Of a stretch of DNA of 64,000 nucleotides, positions 21,999 through 34,094 are shown one piece after another. The number at the start of each line of letters is the position of its first letter. Within the stretch, counting starts at the first letter, position 1. A program made the position numbers and the translations under genes. This DNA is from Panagrolaimus kolymaensis (taxonomy: Eukaryota > Nematoda > Chromadorea > Rhabditida > Panagrolaimidae), in contig JAJQJQ010000006.1 of NCBI GenBank assembly GCA_028622995.1, positions 7,874,001 to 7,938,000 on the forward strand, in the 5' to 3' direction. Under the pieces are notes generated by a model. The model was not told where the DNA came from. It ran no database searches and worked only from the letters and a program-made list of their open reading frames with translations.

Positions 21999-24348
21999 TT
22001 AACGATCAAGTTGAATAACCCATTCGAAATGACTTGTCATAGGGAACATATCAACGGGTTGAATGGATGTAACATTAAACGGAAGGCCTTCATATTTTTT
22101 TGAAGTTGCACGACACAAATCAATGATATTTTTTAATGCTGCATTGGGATCACATGAAACATAAACAAGCCGCTTCATTTCTTCAAGTTTTCGACATCCA
22201 ATAATAACTTTATCACACATTCCAGCTCTTGGTGGGTCTAAAACGCCTACAATTTCACCAGATTTAAGATTAACTTCTTGTGTAGTTCCTTCTTTAAAAC
22301 AATCGGGAACATAATAATTTAATGAAGGAAAGATGGCTTCTGCTTTACCAGCAATATATCGGTAGCTAAAATAAAGGTTGTAAAGGGTTAAAGTAAATAA
22401 ACCAATGGATGATACCTATTAGAAGCAAGATGGTTATCTCTTGCATTTAATTCAGCATCAGCAACTGCTTCTCCAATTAGTTCAACGCCGAGAAGACCTA
22501 AAGTTCCATCGAAATTTCCTTGAGCTGCTGCTTTTTCAACTCTCTTAGCTAATGAAAGTCCAATGGTTCCAGCGCCGCAACAAATATCAAGGAGAAGAAT
22601 TCGTTTCTTTTCTGCGATTTCACTTTCAATTTCGGATTGATCTGTTTTATTACCATTTTTTTCTTGAACTTCATTTTCAACTTTATCGTTGTCTCCATTC
22701 TTCATTTCTATTTTTGGTTCCTTAGCTGTTGGTTCGCCTTCATTTTCTGTGCTCATAGTCTCATTTTCTGGCATAGCACTTTCTTTATTGGAGTCTTGAA
22801 CTCCAGAAATAACTGATAAATGAGGCTTTGGTTTAGGAAGACCTAAAGCATCCCCAATAGCTGTATAAAGGACTTCGGTTGTAATTGAATTAGTTTGAAA
22901 AAACGTATTTGGAGAAATGCGAAATTTAATATTAAATAATCTTTCATAAACATAAGGCGTTCCTGAAAATGACAGATGTTTAAAAAATAATATGAATTTA
23001 AAATAAAAATGGCACCTGAAAGTTTTTCTAGTTTAGGCTCATCACTTGCATTTCTTTGTACAGCAATATACAATGATGTGACACGAAAATCTTTTGTTGA
23101 AATAGGGTTTGATGGCATAAAAACTTCGATAAGTTCTTGCTTAACTTTGTTAAAGAGTTCTTCATCATCGAAAGGAAAAACATTAACAATAACCATGCAA
23201 TCAGCAGAAAAATCTCGAATTAGAAGGGATTTCCAATAACCTTTGCGTTCAAATTCGTGAAATGGTGGAAGGCCTTAAAAAATCAATTATGATTGCATAA
23301 ACAAAGGGCAAGAAGCTTACCTGAATTTTGAATATATTCTTCAAATGCCCGATTAACATTGAGAGTATTTTGACGCAAGTGTTGACATTCATAAATGGGA
23401 ACAGTTGTAAGTTGTTTATCCTGGAGTCGGGTAGCAACAAATCCAACACAAATCTCTCCATTTTCATCATAACCTGCAGTGTGTTCTGATTTCTAAAAAG
23501 AAGTAATAATAATCTTGGTTTATTAGTGATGACTAAAACTTACATTGCGATAATGTTCGGTAACGGGTGAAGGAATAATCTATAAATGAAAAATATGAGA
23601 TATAAGTGTTACAAAAGTTTTAAATTTTTACATCCTTAATCAAATCTTTAAGAACCCATTTTTTAGCATTATCTATTCCACTCATGATACATTGTTTCTT
23701 CAAATTCATTGTAACTTTGATTGAAACTTTTTGCTTTTCTTTCAATTGATCTTCATATGATAAATGAGCTAAGGGCGTTGTTAATTCTTTAGCTGATTTT
23801 AAAGGTTTGGGTGATCCTTGTCGGCGTTCCTAAAAACTTTGAATCAAAATCATTCCCAAAAATGAATGAAAACATACAACTGTGGATTCTTCTTGAACAT
23901 GCTTGGAAGCTAATTTCTTGCCTTTAATTTCGAGTCCATCAAAGATTTTCAAAGCTTCTTCTAATCCTTCCGCATTCATAAATGAAACATATGCACTATC
24001 TGAAGCCATTTTAACTTTTCTGAATTCGATGGAAGGCAAATTTCTAAAAATTATGTATGTAACCTCGAAAATCATGAAAGAAAATAATAAAGTTTATCCT
24101 TACTTTTGTAAAATCTTTTTCAATTGTTGAAACTTTACAAATCGTGGTAAATTTCTTATTTGCATTCTTAAAGAATTTTCTAAAGAATCTGAAATTTTTT
24201 GATGAATATAAAGAAAAACAAAATGAAAATGCTTACTCAAAGGGTGATGAGCCTTATTATTTTCATGACTTTCAGTAGTAGGATTTTCAGTTAATGAAGG
24301 TGTATTATTTTCAACTGAAGCAGCAATATCCATTGGTTCCGATGCCAT
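21999..24348 (-). CDS. trmt2a-like: tRNA (uracil-5-)-methyltransferase, TRMT2A-like
   Basis: SAM-dependent enzyme making 5-methyluridine (m5U54) in the tRNA T-loop. Minus-strand exons 24348-24237, 24188-24104, 24043-23878, 23829-23632, 23579-23544, 23492-23321, 23273-23016, 22962-22416 and 22365-21999 give 646 residues (human protein 625). The N-terminal RRM-like domain runs from about 48 to 115 (MQIRNLPRFV ... AYVSFMNAEGLEEAL). The RumA/TrmA-type catalytic domain has RISPNTFFQTN, SAM motif I LLLDICCGAGTIGLS (about 464-478), DPPRAG (about 568-573) and the nucleophile Cys 596 in YVSCDP. The FxWVIQLDR C-terminus is typical. Odd: an acidic Lys/Glu-rich insert of about 60 residues sits just before SAM motif I. 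Confidence 0.93.
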
Positions 24349-25286
24349 TTTATCAAACTAAAAAGGAATTAATATATAATAAAATAAATCTAAAGAGAGC
24401 TATTTCTTGGATCAACCGCTTTTTATTAAATCAAAAGTAATGAACTGGTAAGGATCACAAAAATATATACAAGAAACAAAAATATAATTGTAAATTTCCG
24501 CCTTAAGGACCTCAATCAAGACCTAGGGTGTTCAAATGACACAATAAAGTTAGCTAAAAATTTTATGAGACAATGAGGTATTTAGTGCAAGGGTTCAGAA
24601 GTACAGCTCAAGTGTTTTTGTTCCACAACTTTTTGGTTGGCTCAAATTTCTTCTTTCTGATTGATAAAGAATGGTTATAATCAAGATACAAAAAATGGGA
24701 TTCTATAGAATCCAGGTTATCAAACAAACAATATACTTTTATCAAATTGAAAGCTTTTATTTTTTGTTTTCAAAGGTATTTTTCATCTGTTAATAATGGA
24801 TGCAGAAAGCCAACGCAGGAGTTTATACAAACACTGCTATTTAAAAAACATCTTGCTTTATTACAAAAATAAAGATTTACTGAATTTAACACAAATAACA
24901 ACATTACGTAAATATCAGACACCAAAACCTTGAAGCTATTAATAAATGCCTAAAGATTTCGTACAAACAAACTTTTGATGAATAGCTAATAATAATGAAA
25001 AAAAACTAAATTTTATTTGTAAAGTTAATGAAAATATTAAAAATCACAAACAACAAAAATTCTCCAATCTAAATCTCGGTGTAAATGTAATAAAGCGCAA
25101 TAAAAAGAATAATTATTTATGCACGTTTCAAAATAATCAAAATTACAAACAACAAGAAAATGGATTTAAAATAAATTTTGGAATATAAATTTTTGACCTA
25201 GGACCGATTATCTGCACCTTCTACAAAGCCCGAATTTTTCTTCATTATTTACAAAATAAACATTTTAATTAAGAGTGGTGAGGATC
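24349..25286. other. Intergenic, no gene seen
   Basis: AT-rich 0.9 kb between two same-strand genes. It contains the DCAF5-like 3' flank and the TRMT2A-like 5' flank. The spacing is longer than usual for a nematode operon. Confidence 0.55.
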
Positions 25287-27417
25287 TTATGCACAGTGTT
25301 CATCTTGGCTACCACCACCAGATGGTTGAGTCGATTCAGTATTTTCTTCACTACTGCTTTCAGTAACTTCACCATTATTAGTTGAAACAAGACTATCTTC
25401 ATTTGTATTTCCAGATAGAAAATATCTTTGAAGATCATCATCACTATCCAAATGAAAAATAGCCATTTCTTCATCATTATCTTCGTCGTCACCGTCGTCG
25501 TCATCATCATCGTCTTCATCGCTATCATCACCTTCACCGTATGCAGCAAAAAGAGGTCCTGCAACCATTTGGTTAATCATTTGACGGATTACTTCATGTC
25601 TACGATTAATTCTGGAATGTTTTTTTAAATCTATGAAGTGATTTAAAGTAAGCCAACCTATTTCGATGTGGGTCTTCATTAATAAATTCAGGTGGACCAA
25701 ACTCATCATTTAAATAAACACTATCATCTGAATCTGTATTATATGCATTACTAGATCCTTCTTCTCTCATCTAAAAATTATATCAATTGTTTGACTAAAA
25801 TAATTTCATTTTTATATTCTTACATAATTATCAAAAAGTTGCAAAGTTCGAATATCTTCATTGTCTTCTTCCAAATCATCCTCATCCATCATATCCATTT
25901 CACTCATAGGTGTACCAGCCATAACAGCTCTCCGTGTTGGATTTTTGTAAGATTTTGAGAGCTTTATTCCTGACCAAAGCTTCACAATTTTTTCCACACC
26001 GCAACTTAGGATAATATCATCACGTTTTGAATAGCGACAATGATTAACAATTGAACGATGACCTTCAAAGGTTGTAAAGGCGCTTGAAACTTGAGGATGG
26101 GTTGCAAAAGCTTTCTTTTCCTTTAGGTTATCGTCTAAAATTTTAGATATTTTAGTAAATATTTTGTTTAAGTTAAAAGAAATTAACCATAATCTTTTGG
26201 GATTTTCCAACAATATATATCCCATTTATCGCTTCCAGTAATGGCATAATCATTTCCAATAAAATCACAAGATTTAATGGTAACATTGTTTCGATATCTT
26301 TCATCTTTACAAAGCAATGGGACTTTTTTCTTTGTCTAAAAATGCTTTATTATGCTATCGAACTGTGGGATAAAATACTTGCATCAAAATAAACTGGAAG
26401 TTTTCCTGATCGAATGCAAAACAATGCATCACCCGATTCATTCCAAGAAGCATAAATGGCTCCTCGAGTTGATACACCTGCACGGATGCAATAACTAAAA
26501 TAGGGGAAATAGTTTTATCGTTATGTAAAATATAAAAAATCTCACTCATCAGTATGTCGAATGTCAATGACGGATAAACCTTTGGATTTATTACATACGG
26601 CCATCATGTAAGGAGTTTTTTGATTAAAATTAACGCAAAAATTTTCACCAATTTCCCGTAAGCATTGAACGGGTTCATCTGGTGGTGCACGGATGTCATA
26701 AAGATAAATGCGACTATTATCAGTGGCAGCAGCAACAATGTTATCATTTTCTGCCTTAAATAGTTTATATTAGTTTAGTCCTTTTAGAAATGAAAGATAG
26801 CTAACATGAACGGAAAGACAATAATAAGTTGATCCTCGATAAGATTGTACAATCTCTCCAGTTTCAACGTCATGAACAAAAAATCTGTCATCATTTCCAG
26901 CAGATAAAACTTTTCGAGAATCATGAGTAAATGCTAAAGCAAAAATATTAGAGAAATGTCGTTTCTTCATGATTGCAATAGGGGCTGGAGATTCATCTGT
27001 TAATGCATTGGATACTCTCCAAATTAAAACCCGCAAATCATCGCCACCTGAAATTATTTCAAACATTCAATTAATATATATTCTTCAATGCTCAAGAAAA
27101 AAAAAAGCTTACCCGTAGCAAAAAGATCTTCAGTTTTATTAAATTCTACTGCATTTACACAACTTGTATGGGCTTTCAAATCACGCTGCCATGCATGTTT
27201 ACTTTCATTTATAGCACATAAATCAATATTCCAATTTGTACTTAAACCAAATTTGGGACGTTTTGTATTATTTATGACATCATTAAGGCAAAAAGAAGCT
27301 GTAAAAATTAAGCTTATTATTTATCAAAAGATTGAATAAATTAAACATACAAGGTTCAAATGAATGAAAGGCATCAAAATTTGTCATATAATTTGGGAGA
27401 CGTTGTTCACTTTCCAT
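25287..27417 (-). CDS. DCAF5-like WD40 repeat protein
   Basis: Putative substrate receptor for the CUL4-DDB1 ubiquitin ligase. Minus-strand exons 27417-27351, 27298-27113, 27047-26806, 26754-26546, 26494-26383, 26335-26188, 26134-25824, 25770-25658 and 25611-25287 give 570 residues. WD repeats are recognisable: HTSCVNAVEFNKTEDLFATGGDD, RHFSNIFALAFTHDSRKVLSAG, NNVTIKSCDFIGNDYAITGSD, and FEGHRSIVNHCRYSKRDD ending IVKLWS, in the order seen in DCAF5. The C-terminus has a run of Asp/Glu (about residues 490-515) and a Ser/Glu-rich tail. Odd: intron 5 must use a GC donor (GAT|GCAAGT at 26382) to stay in frame. DDB1 binding and targets are inferred from the family. Confidence 0.88.
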
Positions 27418-28303
27418 ATTTTTTTTTTAATTTTAGTGAAAGCAAAAAAGTTAAATAATAAATAATATATATGGATTTATAAAAGCTGAAAAAGAAATGA
27501 CAAAATTATTGAATGAATTATTTCCACCAAAAATAACAACGAAGAAGAATAATAACAACAACAACGACAACGAGCTTCAAAGAAAGAAAAAAACTTCTTT
27601 TTTTTCACAGCTCATCACAGCTGATGTTCGTTCTCTTTCCTTACGGAAAAAAAGAAAGGAAAAAGAAAAAAAAGAGAGAATGGTTCATTGCATTACTTTT
27701 TTCTTCGGGGATAAAAATTGCAATTGATGATGAACACTTTAAACCAAAAATGGATGTTTTTTAAGTCAAAGTTTTTTCTGTTAGGCTTATTTAAAAGTCG
27801 GAACGTAAAGTATTTAGGGAACAAAAAAATACTGAATTTATACTAACAAATTCTTCTGAACTGAATCAATAAATTTTTCGTTTTTTAAACACATTTTTAA
27901 TGGTTGATGAAAATCATTTTTTTCCGTAAGAAGCGTTTTAAAATTAAAATTTAAATGCTGCAGAAAAAAAATAATTCGATAGTAACACTTATTTCCATAA
28001 TTATTGATTACTATAGCTTGAAAGTAAACAAACAAATTTCATTTTCTAAATTTTCGTTACTCTCCTACAATGATAGTAAATCATATTTTCTTAAATTAAA
28101 TCTTTGCCCTTACTTTCAAGCTATATTAATTAATAAAAACCAGATGTGAGATATTTTTAATTACTATCAACTCATGGTTGGTTTATTATGAATTTTTTTA
28201 AATTTTAAAATCTTGCTATTAAACGACTTTTGGATTTATCGATTCAACTCAAACCTTGTGACTTCATTTTTTGTTGTTGCTTAGCTTAACATTCAGTGGT
28301 AAT
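27418..28303. other. Intergenic with three dispersed 20-bp motifs
   Basis: AT-rich. It holds copies of the 20-bp motif at 28008-28027 (reverse), 28057-28079 (degenerate) and 28110-28129 (forward). No gene supported. It lies between the start of the DCAF5-like gene and the orphan gene's start-distal end. Confidence 0.55.
28008..28129. repeat. Cluster of three 20-bp motif copies
   Basis: Reverse TTACTATAGCTTGAAAGTAA at 28008-28027, a degenerate copy with intact TTACT..AGTAA ends at 28057-28079, and forward TTACTTTCAAGCTATATTAA at 28110-28129. Confidence 0.7.
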
Positions 28304-29659
28304 TTATTCAAATCCTAAAGCATTCCTAATTCTTTGATCTCCATAAAAATCGTCATAAATTGCTACAACAAAAACTGAAACAATCATAGGTTTTAGGGAA
28401 CACGCTAACATATCGTATAAAAAATAAAGGGCAATCGAAACTGCTGTAGTAACATGACTTATAATTATAACAATGATCCTAATCACAAATGACACAATTA
28501 ATATTAAAAAATCTTTCAAATAGCAAAAAATGTGGAAAATTGCGGTAAATATGGAAACGAAAACATATTTAATGCAATTGAAAAGAAACATCAAGGAATA
28601 ATAAATGGAAAAAATAATTTTTTGGAAAATGGTTGATAACAAATAATAAAGAGATCGAAGAAGATAATATGGCGATTTTAAAATAGTTACAAATGTTGAT
28701 TCTTCTTTTGGATTTTGATTGCTTGCTGTTGCTTTTTGAGGGCATGGTCGATAGTTTCGGTTAATTAAAGTTTCCTAAAAAAAGTAATAATTATATTTGC
28801 TTTTATCAGTTAATAAAAAAAAGTTTACTTTTAAATCTTCTATTTGTTTCAAAAACAATTCCCTAATTTCTTCAACCATATTCATAGTTCCAATTCGATA
28901 TGGCTCGCTATCAACATTGTATCGAAGCTCAATGCAAAGGCTTTGAGTTATAACAAGTTTTTTAATAATATTTTCTATCACTATTTGAATTTCAATTATG
29001 GCATTTTTCTTATATGTATTTTCTTTTAATCTTTGAAGAATCCATTGCTTTTGTAATAAAAATAATAAATTCTAAAAATTAGGAATTTACGAAGAATGTT
29101 TAATGTTCTAAAAATAGCATACGCTTAAAATATCATTGGGCGAATGTCGTTGAGAACAAGCTTCAATTAATTCATTCTCATAAATCTTTGTTGTTGGATT
29201 TAAAATAAAAGATGTTACGTGTCGGTATAAAGCAAAGGTTGGTAATTCAATGTGCTAAAAATTTAAATATTAGCTGCATATTTGCGAAATATCGAAAATT
29301 TACCGTTTGAAAATGCTGATCCAATAATATTTGTTTCAATTCTTTCGAGGATTCTCGCATCCTTTGATCCAAGCCCATAAGTTCGTTAGAAATTTTATTT
29401 AAATTTGGCTGAAAATTATCTTATCCATTGTTTTCGGTAAACTTGGACACGAACTTACTTTTGGTTGTTGCCCGGCGACGTTATTAATATCTTTAATAAA
29501 TCTATAAATATTTTTGCCCCAATAAAATGCTGAAGCAGCTTTTTTACTAAAATCATTGCTTGTGATTGCACTCGTAATAAAACTACCTATTGATAGTTCA
29601 ATACTACAATATGATAAATAAAATAATGATAAAAATATAACTAAATAATAAATATTCAT
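28304..29659 (-). CDS. Orphan secreted/membrane protein (family X, member 1)
   Basis: Not recognised. Minus-strand exons 29659-29459, 29408-29304, 29254-29123, 29071-28829 and 28774-28304 give 383 residues, and all introns are phase 0. A signal peptide (MNIYYLVIFLSLFYLSYC) is followed by a helical region, then HFQT|HIELPT across the exon 2/3 junction, KQWILQR and TQSLCIELR. The last exon codes for a long hydrophobic stretch (about residues 265-370), probably several membrane segments, which the paralogue at 43-44.8 kb lacks. Exon 2 is 105 nt in both genes and the motifs HFQT|H-x-x-PT, QSLC/QSVC and phase-0 junctions are shared, so they form one family. Function unknown. Confidence 0.75.
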
Positions 29660-30198
29660 GAATGAAACAAAAAATATCGATCAAACCATTTTTTGAACTA
29701 ATTTCTTTTTCTTCTTTTCAAAAGGATTGAGAGAGCGGCGGATGGCTCCATTGGAGAAGCCGGTTTTTTCTTTTTCGTTCAAATTGATTTTTTTGTTGCA
29801 AACGATTTTACATACGTTAAATAAAGTGTATGTTCTAATTCCATAAGTTATAAACTTATTAGTGTTAAATACATCGGGACCTTACTAAGCAATTTCTTGT
29901 CAACAAAAAAAATTTATTTTTTGCAAAAAAATCAAAGCATCCATTTAAAAAGATAAAATATAAAAGTATCTTCAGCAAATTGCTTTATTGAAAAATAGCC
30001 TAAAAATAAAAATAAACGAATACTTTTTTTTATTCAAAGACTTCGTTGTCATTTTTGATTTCTCATGCAAATTTTATAAAAGCTTTTTGCCAAAGCTTGT
30101 GTGCAAAAAAATCCTTCACTTTCATTTTGTCGTTCAATCATTTTTGCTACGTTTTTTCTCATCTCATCGTCTTCGCTCATCAATTTGTCTGAAAAGCA
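29660..30198. other. Divergent intergenic region
   Basis: AT-rich spacer between two divergently transcribed secreted-protein genes; likely shared promoter region. No gene seen. Confidence 0.55.
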
Positions 30199-31399
30199 AT
30201 GTTTTGCAGATTTCTTCTTTTGTTTGCTGTTTGCAGCAGTTTCATCATCATCAATGTTGAAGGGTAACGATTTTTTTAAACACTTTCTTGTTATAACCTT
30301 AAACCTTTTTAGGGTTATGAAAATTCCAGATGATCTTCATCAAGTTCCATCAAATACCGACGTAAACTTTAAACTTTTGGATAATCCATTCTTCCTTTAC
30401 GTTGATTATGTTGCTCAAGCAAAGAACTGTCCTGGAAATAAACCGTAAGTTTTTTTACGCTTTATATTTTTTACAACCGTTAGTCTTTTTAGATCATGTA
30501 TTTGTTATTTGGGTTATGATACTTCAGAACACATAGAAAAAATGCTTATCGGAGAACTTTCATCTCATGAAATATTAACTCATATGGATACTACTCAGTC
30601 AATCAAGAAAGGACCTGGCGGATTTCAAGATGGTTTTTGTGGAAATATGACCAAATTTTTGACTCATCGTCAACTTCAAACGCCTAAGAATTATAGTGAT
30701 CCAATCAAATGGCACCATCTTCATGCTGGTTATGGAAATTCAAAATTTAATGAACAAAAGATTTGCATTTATTCTTCCTCGGAGAACATGCCACCTGGTG
30801 AATACAAAGTTATGGTAAAAACAACTGGTAATGGATTGGCAAATAAGCCACATGTAGCTACGATTAAACTCACGGCTAATAAAAATCCATTAATTTTGCA
30901 ATTTAACACTAAAAAGGTACTCTTTTTTATGCTTATCATGGTTTATTATGTGTTTTTTTAGCCGGTTTTACAACGCTTTGATGTTGCACCACGTGTTAAA
31001 GTTGATTACTTCGTCATTCCGCAAATTGCAATCGTTAAAGCTTTTGGAGATCGAGTTGATGAAACAAAAAAGATGGAAATTGAAGAAAATTTTGTTCAAA
31101 TTCATCATGATGCATGCTCAAATACTGAAAAGATTATTTCATATGTAAGCTGTTTTTCATTTTCATCATTCATTACTAAATTATAATATTTATTTTAGTC
31201 TGAAGAATCTCTCAAACAATCCAAAATTAAACAATTACCTTCAAGTGTAAGTATGTATATTGGTTCATTGTTATCACCAGCAAAAGGTTCAAATGATGTT
31301 AAAAAAATGTATACACTTGATCGAAGTAAATATGATGATCTCCTCAATGAAGAAATTAAATATCAAATTAGTCATTATAGACGAAAATTTGAACCTTGA
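30199..31399 (+). CDS. Orphan secreted protein, 334 residues
   Basis: Not recognised. Exons 30199-30263, 30313-30444, 30493-30916, 30962-31144 and 31199-31399 join in phase. I chose the ATG at 30199 because it gives a clean signal peptide (MFCRFLLLFAVCSSF) in frame with exon 2. The rest is soluble-looking, with a Cys cluster near residues 60-70 (KNCPGNK, SCICYLGYD), KWHHLHAGYGNSKF, a beta-rich middle (GEYKVMVKTTGNG) and a charged C-terminus. No membrane segment beyond the signal. A poly(A) signal AATAAA is near 31446. Probably extracellular; function unknown. Confidence 0.75.
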
Positions 31400-33372
31400 T
31401 TTTTCTTATTTATGTATCTAATACTGTGTTTTATTTTTGTAAGAAATAATAAATTAATAACTTTTTATTCGAGTTACCATCGTTTCTTTGAGGATTAACT
31501 TTACTAATCCCTTAGATTACTCTTTCATAACATGCTTTTTTTTTACTTTTTCTTCTCTCAGCCATCTTGAACTTGATCATTTTTGTTCCCATTTTTTATG
31601 TGATCCATCTACATAAAAAATATTAATATTGACTTAATATTAGAAACAAGCCTCTACCGACAAAAAGATACAACGAAGAAAAAAAAATTTGTTTGACATG
31701 AGTTGAGAGTGCTGATGTTGTTGCAGCTAAACAACACAAAGCAACAAGCACACTTCCATACATCCATCTTCAAAGCAATTTTTTTTCTTCTCATCATCGA
31801 TGAAAAGGTGCTATTAATTGACCATCAACTAGTTTTTTTTCTTCTTCTTTTTGTTATTATTGTAATCCCTACTTGTTGAAAGATAAAAAATATGGAACTT
31901 TAAAATAAATACCGGAAATAATAATGTCAAGTGACCTTCTTCTTCGTGATGTGTGTGTGGTAATTTTTTTTAATAAAAAACGTAAAAAAAGTAAAAGAGA
32001 TCATTATCACATGAATACTTGAGAAATTTTTATTATGTAATGAAATCTTGAAAAACAAAGTCTGATGTCTGTTTACTGTAGATATGCAAGGTAACATAAA
32101 AATAACTTCTAATAAAATTTGTTTTTTAAAAATAATCTTTAATTTTTCCATTTTACTTATAAAATCAGAAACTCTAAAATCCACCAAATATTTTTATGCG
32201 TTTAAAAAAATTGTTTTCTCACAAAAATATAAATCTGTCGAAATAATGTGCATTGTTTATTTTTTTGGTAAACAACAAACACGACTTGTTACAAGTTACG
32301 ATGTTGCTAATGGCAGAATTTTAAATGAAAGCTTTTCAACGACCAATTTTTGATTTCTTGCAAATCCATAAAAACATTGTTTTTTTTTGTTGCGTCCACT
32401 ACTCTTTCCCTTAGCAACAAAGAATCTGAGTCTTTTCTCCCAAAAATGGTTAAAGGATCACCATTTATTTTTTTCAATAGAAATTTGAAACTTTTTATTT
32501 AAAAAAAAATGTTTTTATATATTGAAAATGAAAAAAGTGTATTTTTGTTGTTTGTTTTCTTGCGCATTTTCTTCAAAGAAAAATAAATCTCAAGTGATTT
32601 TTTGGTTGGTTATTTGGTAGCAAGGAGCAGCAGCAACGTCAAGTCAAGCAAGGGATCACACAGCCTCCTTGAGTCGATTCACAAACTTTGATCTAACACA
32701 GTAGCAACACACACACGTTTGACTCATAAGCTTTTTTTTGTTTATCGAGAAAAAAATGAAGAAGAAGAAGCGGCAGTTGAAGAGGAAGAAGATCAGGTGA
32801 AGTACAAAAGCTACCGACCAACATCACTTTCCTTTCTATAGAAGTTTTTTCATTACTTAATATTTTATTTTTTGCGGATATTATTAAGTTAAGTCGAGAA
32901 GCATACATACATACACCATTTTTAAGCAAAAATTCCCTCACGTACATACACGTTTGTTGTTTTAACGGCCTTCTTTTTATTTTTCTTCTTTAAAGCGATC
33001 ATTATTGCCACTTGCACTCGCTCTTGCTTACTTACTTACTTTTTAACCGTGATCCTTTGCGCACCACCAACCTTGTTTACTTACTTTCTTTCTTTCCTCG
33101 TTACCTTTCTTTCGAAAAAGAGAAGAAGTTGTTAAGTTAAGTTTCAGAACCCCGCCTTTTTGTGATTGTTGTTTCAAGCAAGCAAAGCAAAACATCAACG
33201 ACGTTTTAAAAAGAATCGAATTTTACGATAAATAAGTTAGTTTATGATGTTGGAAGGATTTTTCTTGCTGAGCGTGTTCGTGATTCTCTTTCATTGCTTT
33301 TCACGTTTTTCGATATCAAGCAACAAAATTTTAATTGAGGATGACTTTTTTAGATTTTATATTTTTATCAAA
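31400..33372. other. Intergenic, low complexity
   Basis: AT-rich 2 kb with short simple repeats: CA near 32700, GAA near 32757 and CTTA near 33030. It is the long 5' flank of the small secreted gene at 33373. No coding sequence supported. Confidence 0.5.
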
Positions 33373-34094
33373 ATGCGTTCTTTCGTCGTTGTTATTGCTC
33401 TTTGCTTAATTTCCCTTGCCTTTGCTCAACAACAACCCCAACCTTCAGCTGAAAATGGACAACAAATGCACGTAAGTTTTATAACTCCAAGATTGATGAT
33501 ACCTACGGTAACCGAAAGGACAGGCCTAAAATTTTACTATGCATTTTTGTTTTGTAAATGGATCTTCTTACCTTCCACGCAAAGTAAAATCCAAGAAAAA
33601 AGCAAGGATATTTTTGCAAATCATCTCACTTTCATGTTTACAAAAAAATAGTTTGCAGAATATTGACTGACTTTCAAGCATCTAAAAGTTTGGATCTCGA
33701 ACTTTCTTTTTTCGTTTTTCGCTTTTTTGCATTGTTTGCGGATTAAAATACCGAAGAACAAAACAAACTTTTCTAAAAATTCATTGCGTAAAACAATCAA
33801 CAACTTTATTTTTAAATTTTGAGCAGCACAAAAACAAGTGGGGAGAAATCTCCAAAACACTTGAGATAATTCAAAAACTAAATTTTAACTTTTCCACATA
33901 AAATTTTTATTTTATTTTAGCAATATGGCACTCAACAAGGATACAATAGTGGATACGGAAATACCGGTTATGGTACCACCCAAGGATATAATGGCAATAA
34001 CCGACAATTCGATTTCAATGCTGCTTCAACGACTTCTCTTTCGACTGCTGCTGCTTTATTCAGCGCTGTATGCGCCTATGCTCTCGCCCATTAA
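33373..34094 (+). CDS. Small Gly/Tyr/Gln/Asn-rich secreted protein
   Basis: Two exons, 33373-33471 and 33921-34094, give 90 residues. A strong signal peptide MRSFVVVIALCLISLAFA is followed by a Gln-rich segment and a low-complexity core (YGTQQGYNSGYGNTGYG, QGYNGNN). The C-terminus is hydrophobic and small-residue rich (TTSLSTAAALFSAVCAYALA), resembling a GPI-attachment signal. Such Gly/Tyr-rich small proteins occur in nematode cuticle, surface coat and antimicrobial (caenacin-like) sets, but I cannot assign a role. A poly(A) signal AATAAA lies near 34267. No homology call is possible by eye. Confidence 0.7.

Noticed and set aside
27497..27727. Lys/Asn-rich open frame upstream of the DCAF5-like gene
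   Set aside because: Simple-sequence AAN/GAA repeats; opposite strand to the promoter of a real gene.
29988..30448. Longer upstream start for the secreted gene at 30199
   Set aside because: Upstream frames are low complexity. The ATG at 30199 gives a proper signal peptide with a splice-matched exon 2.
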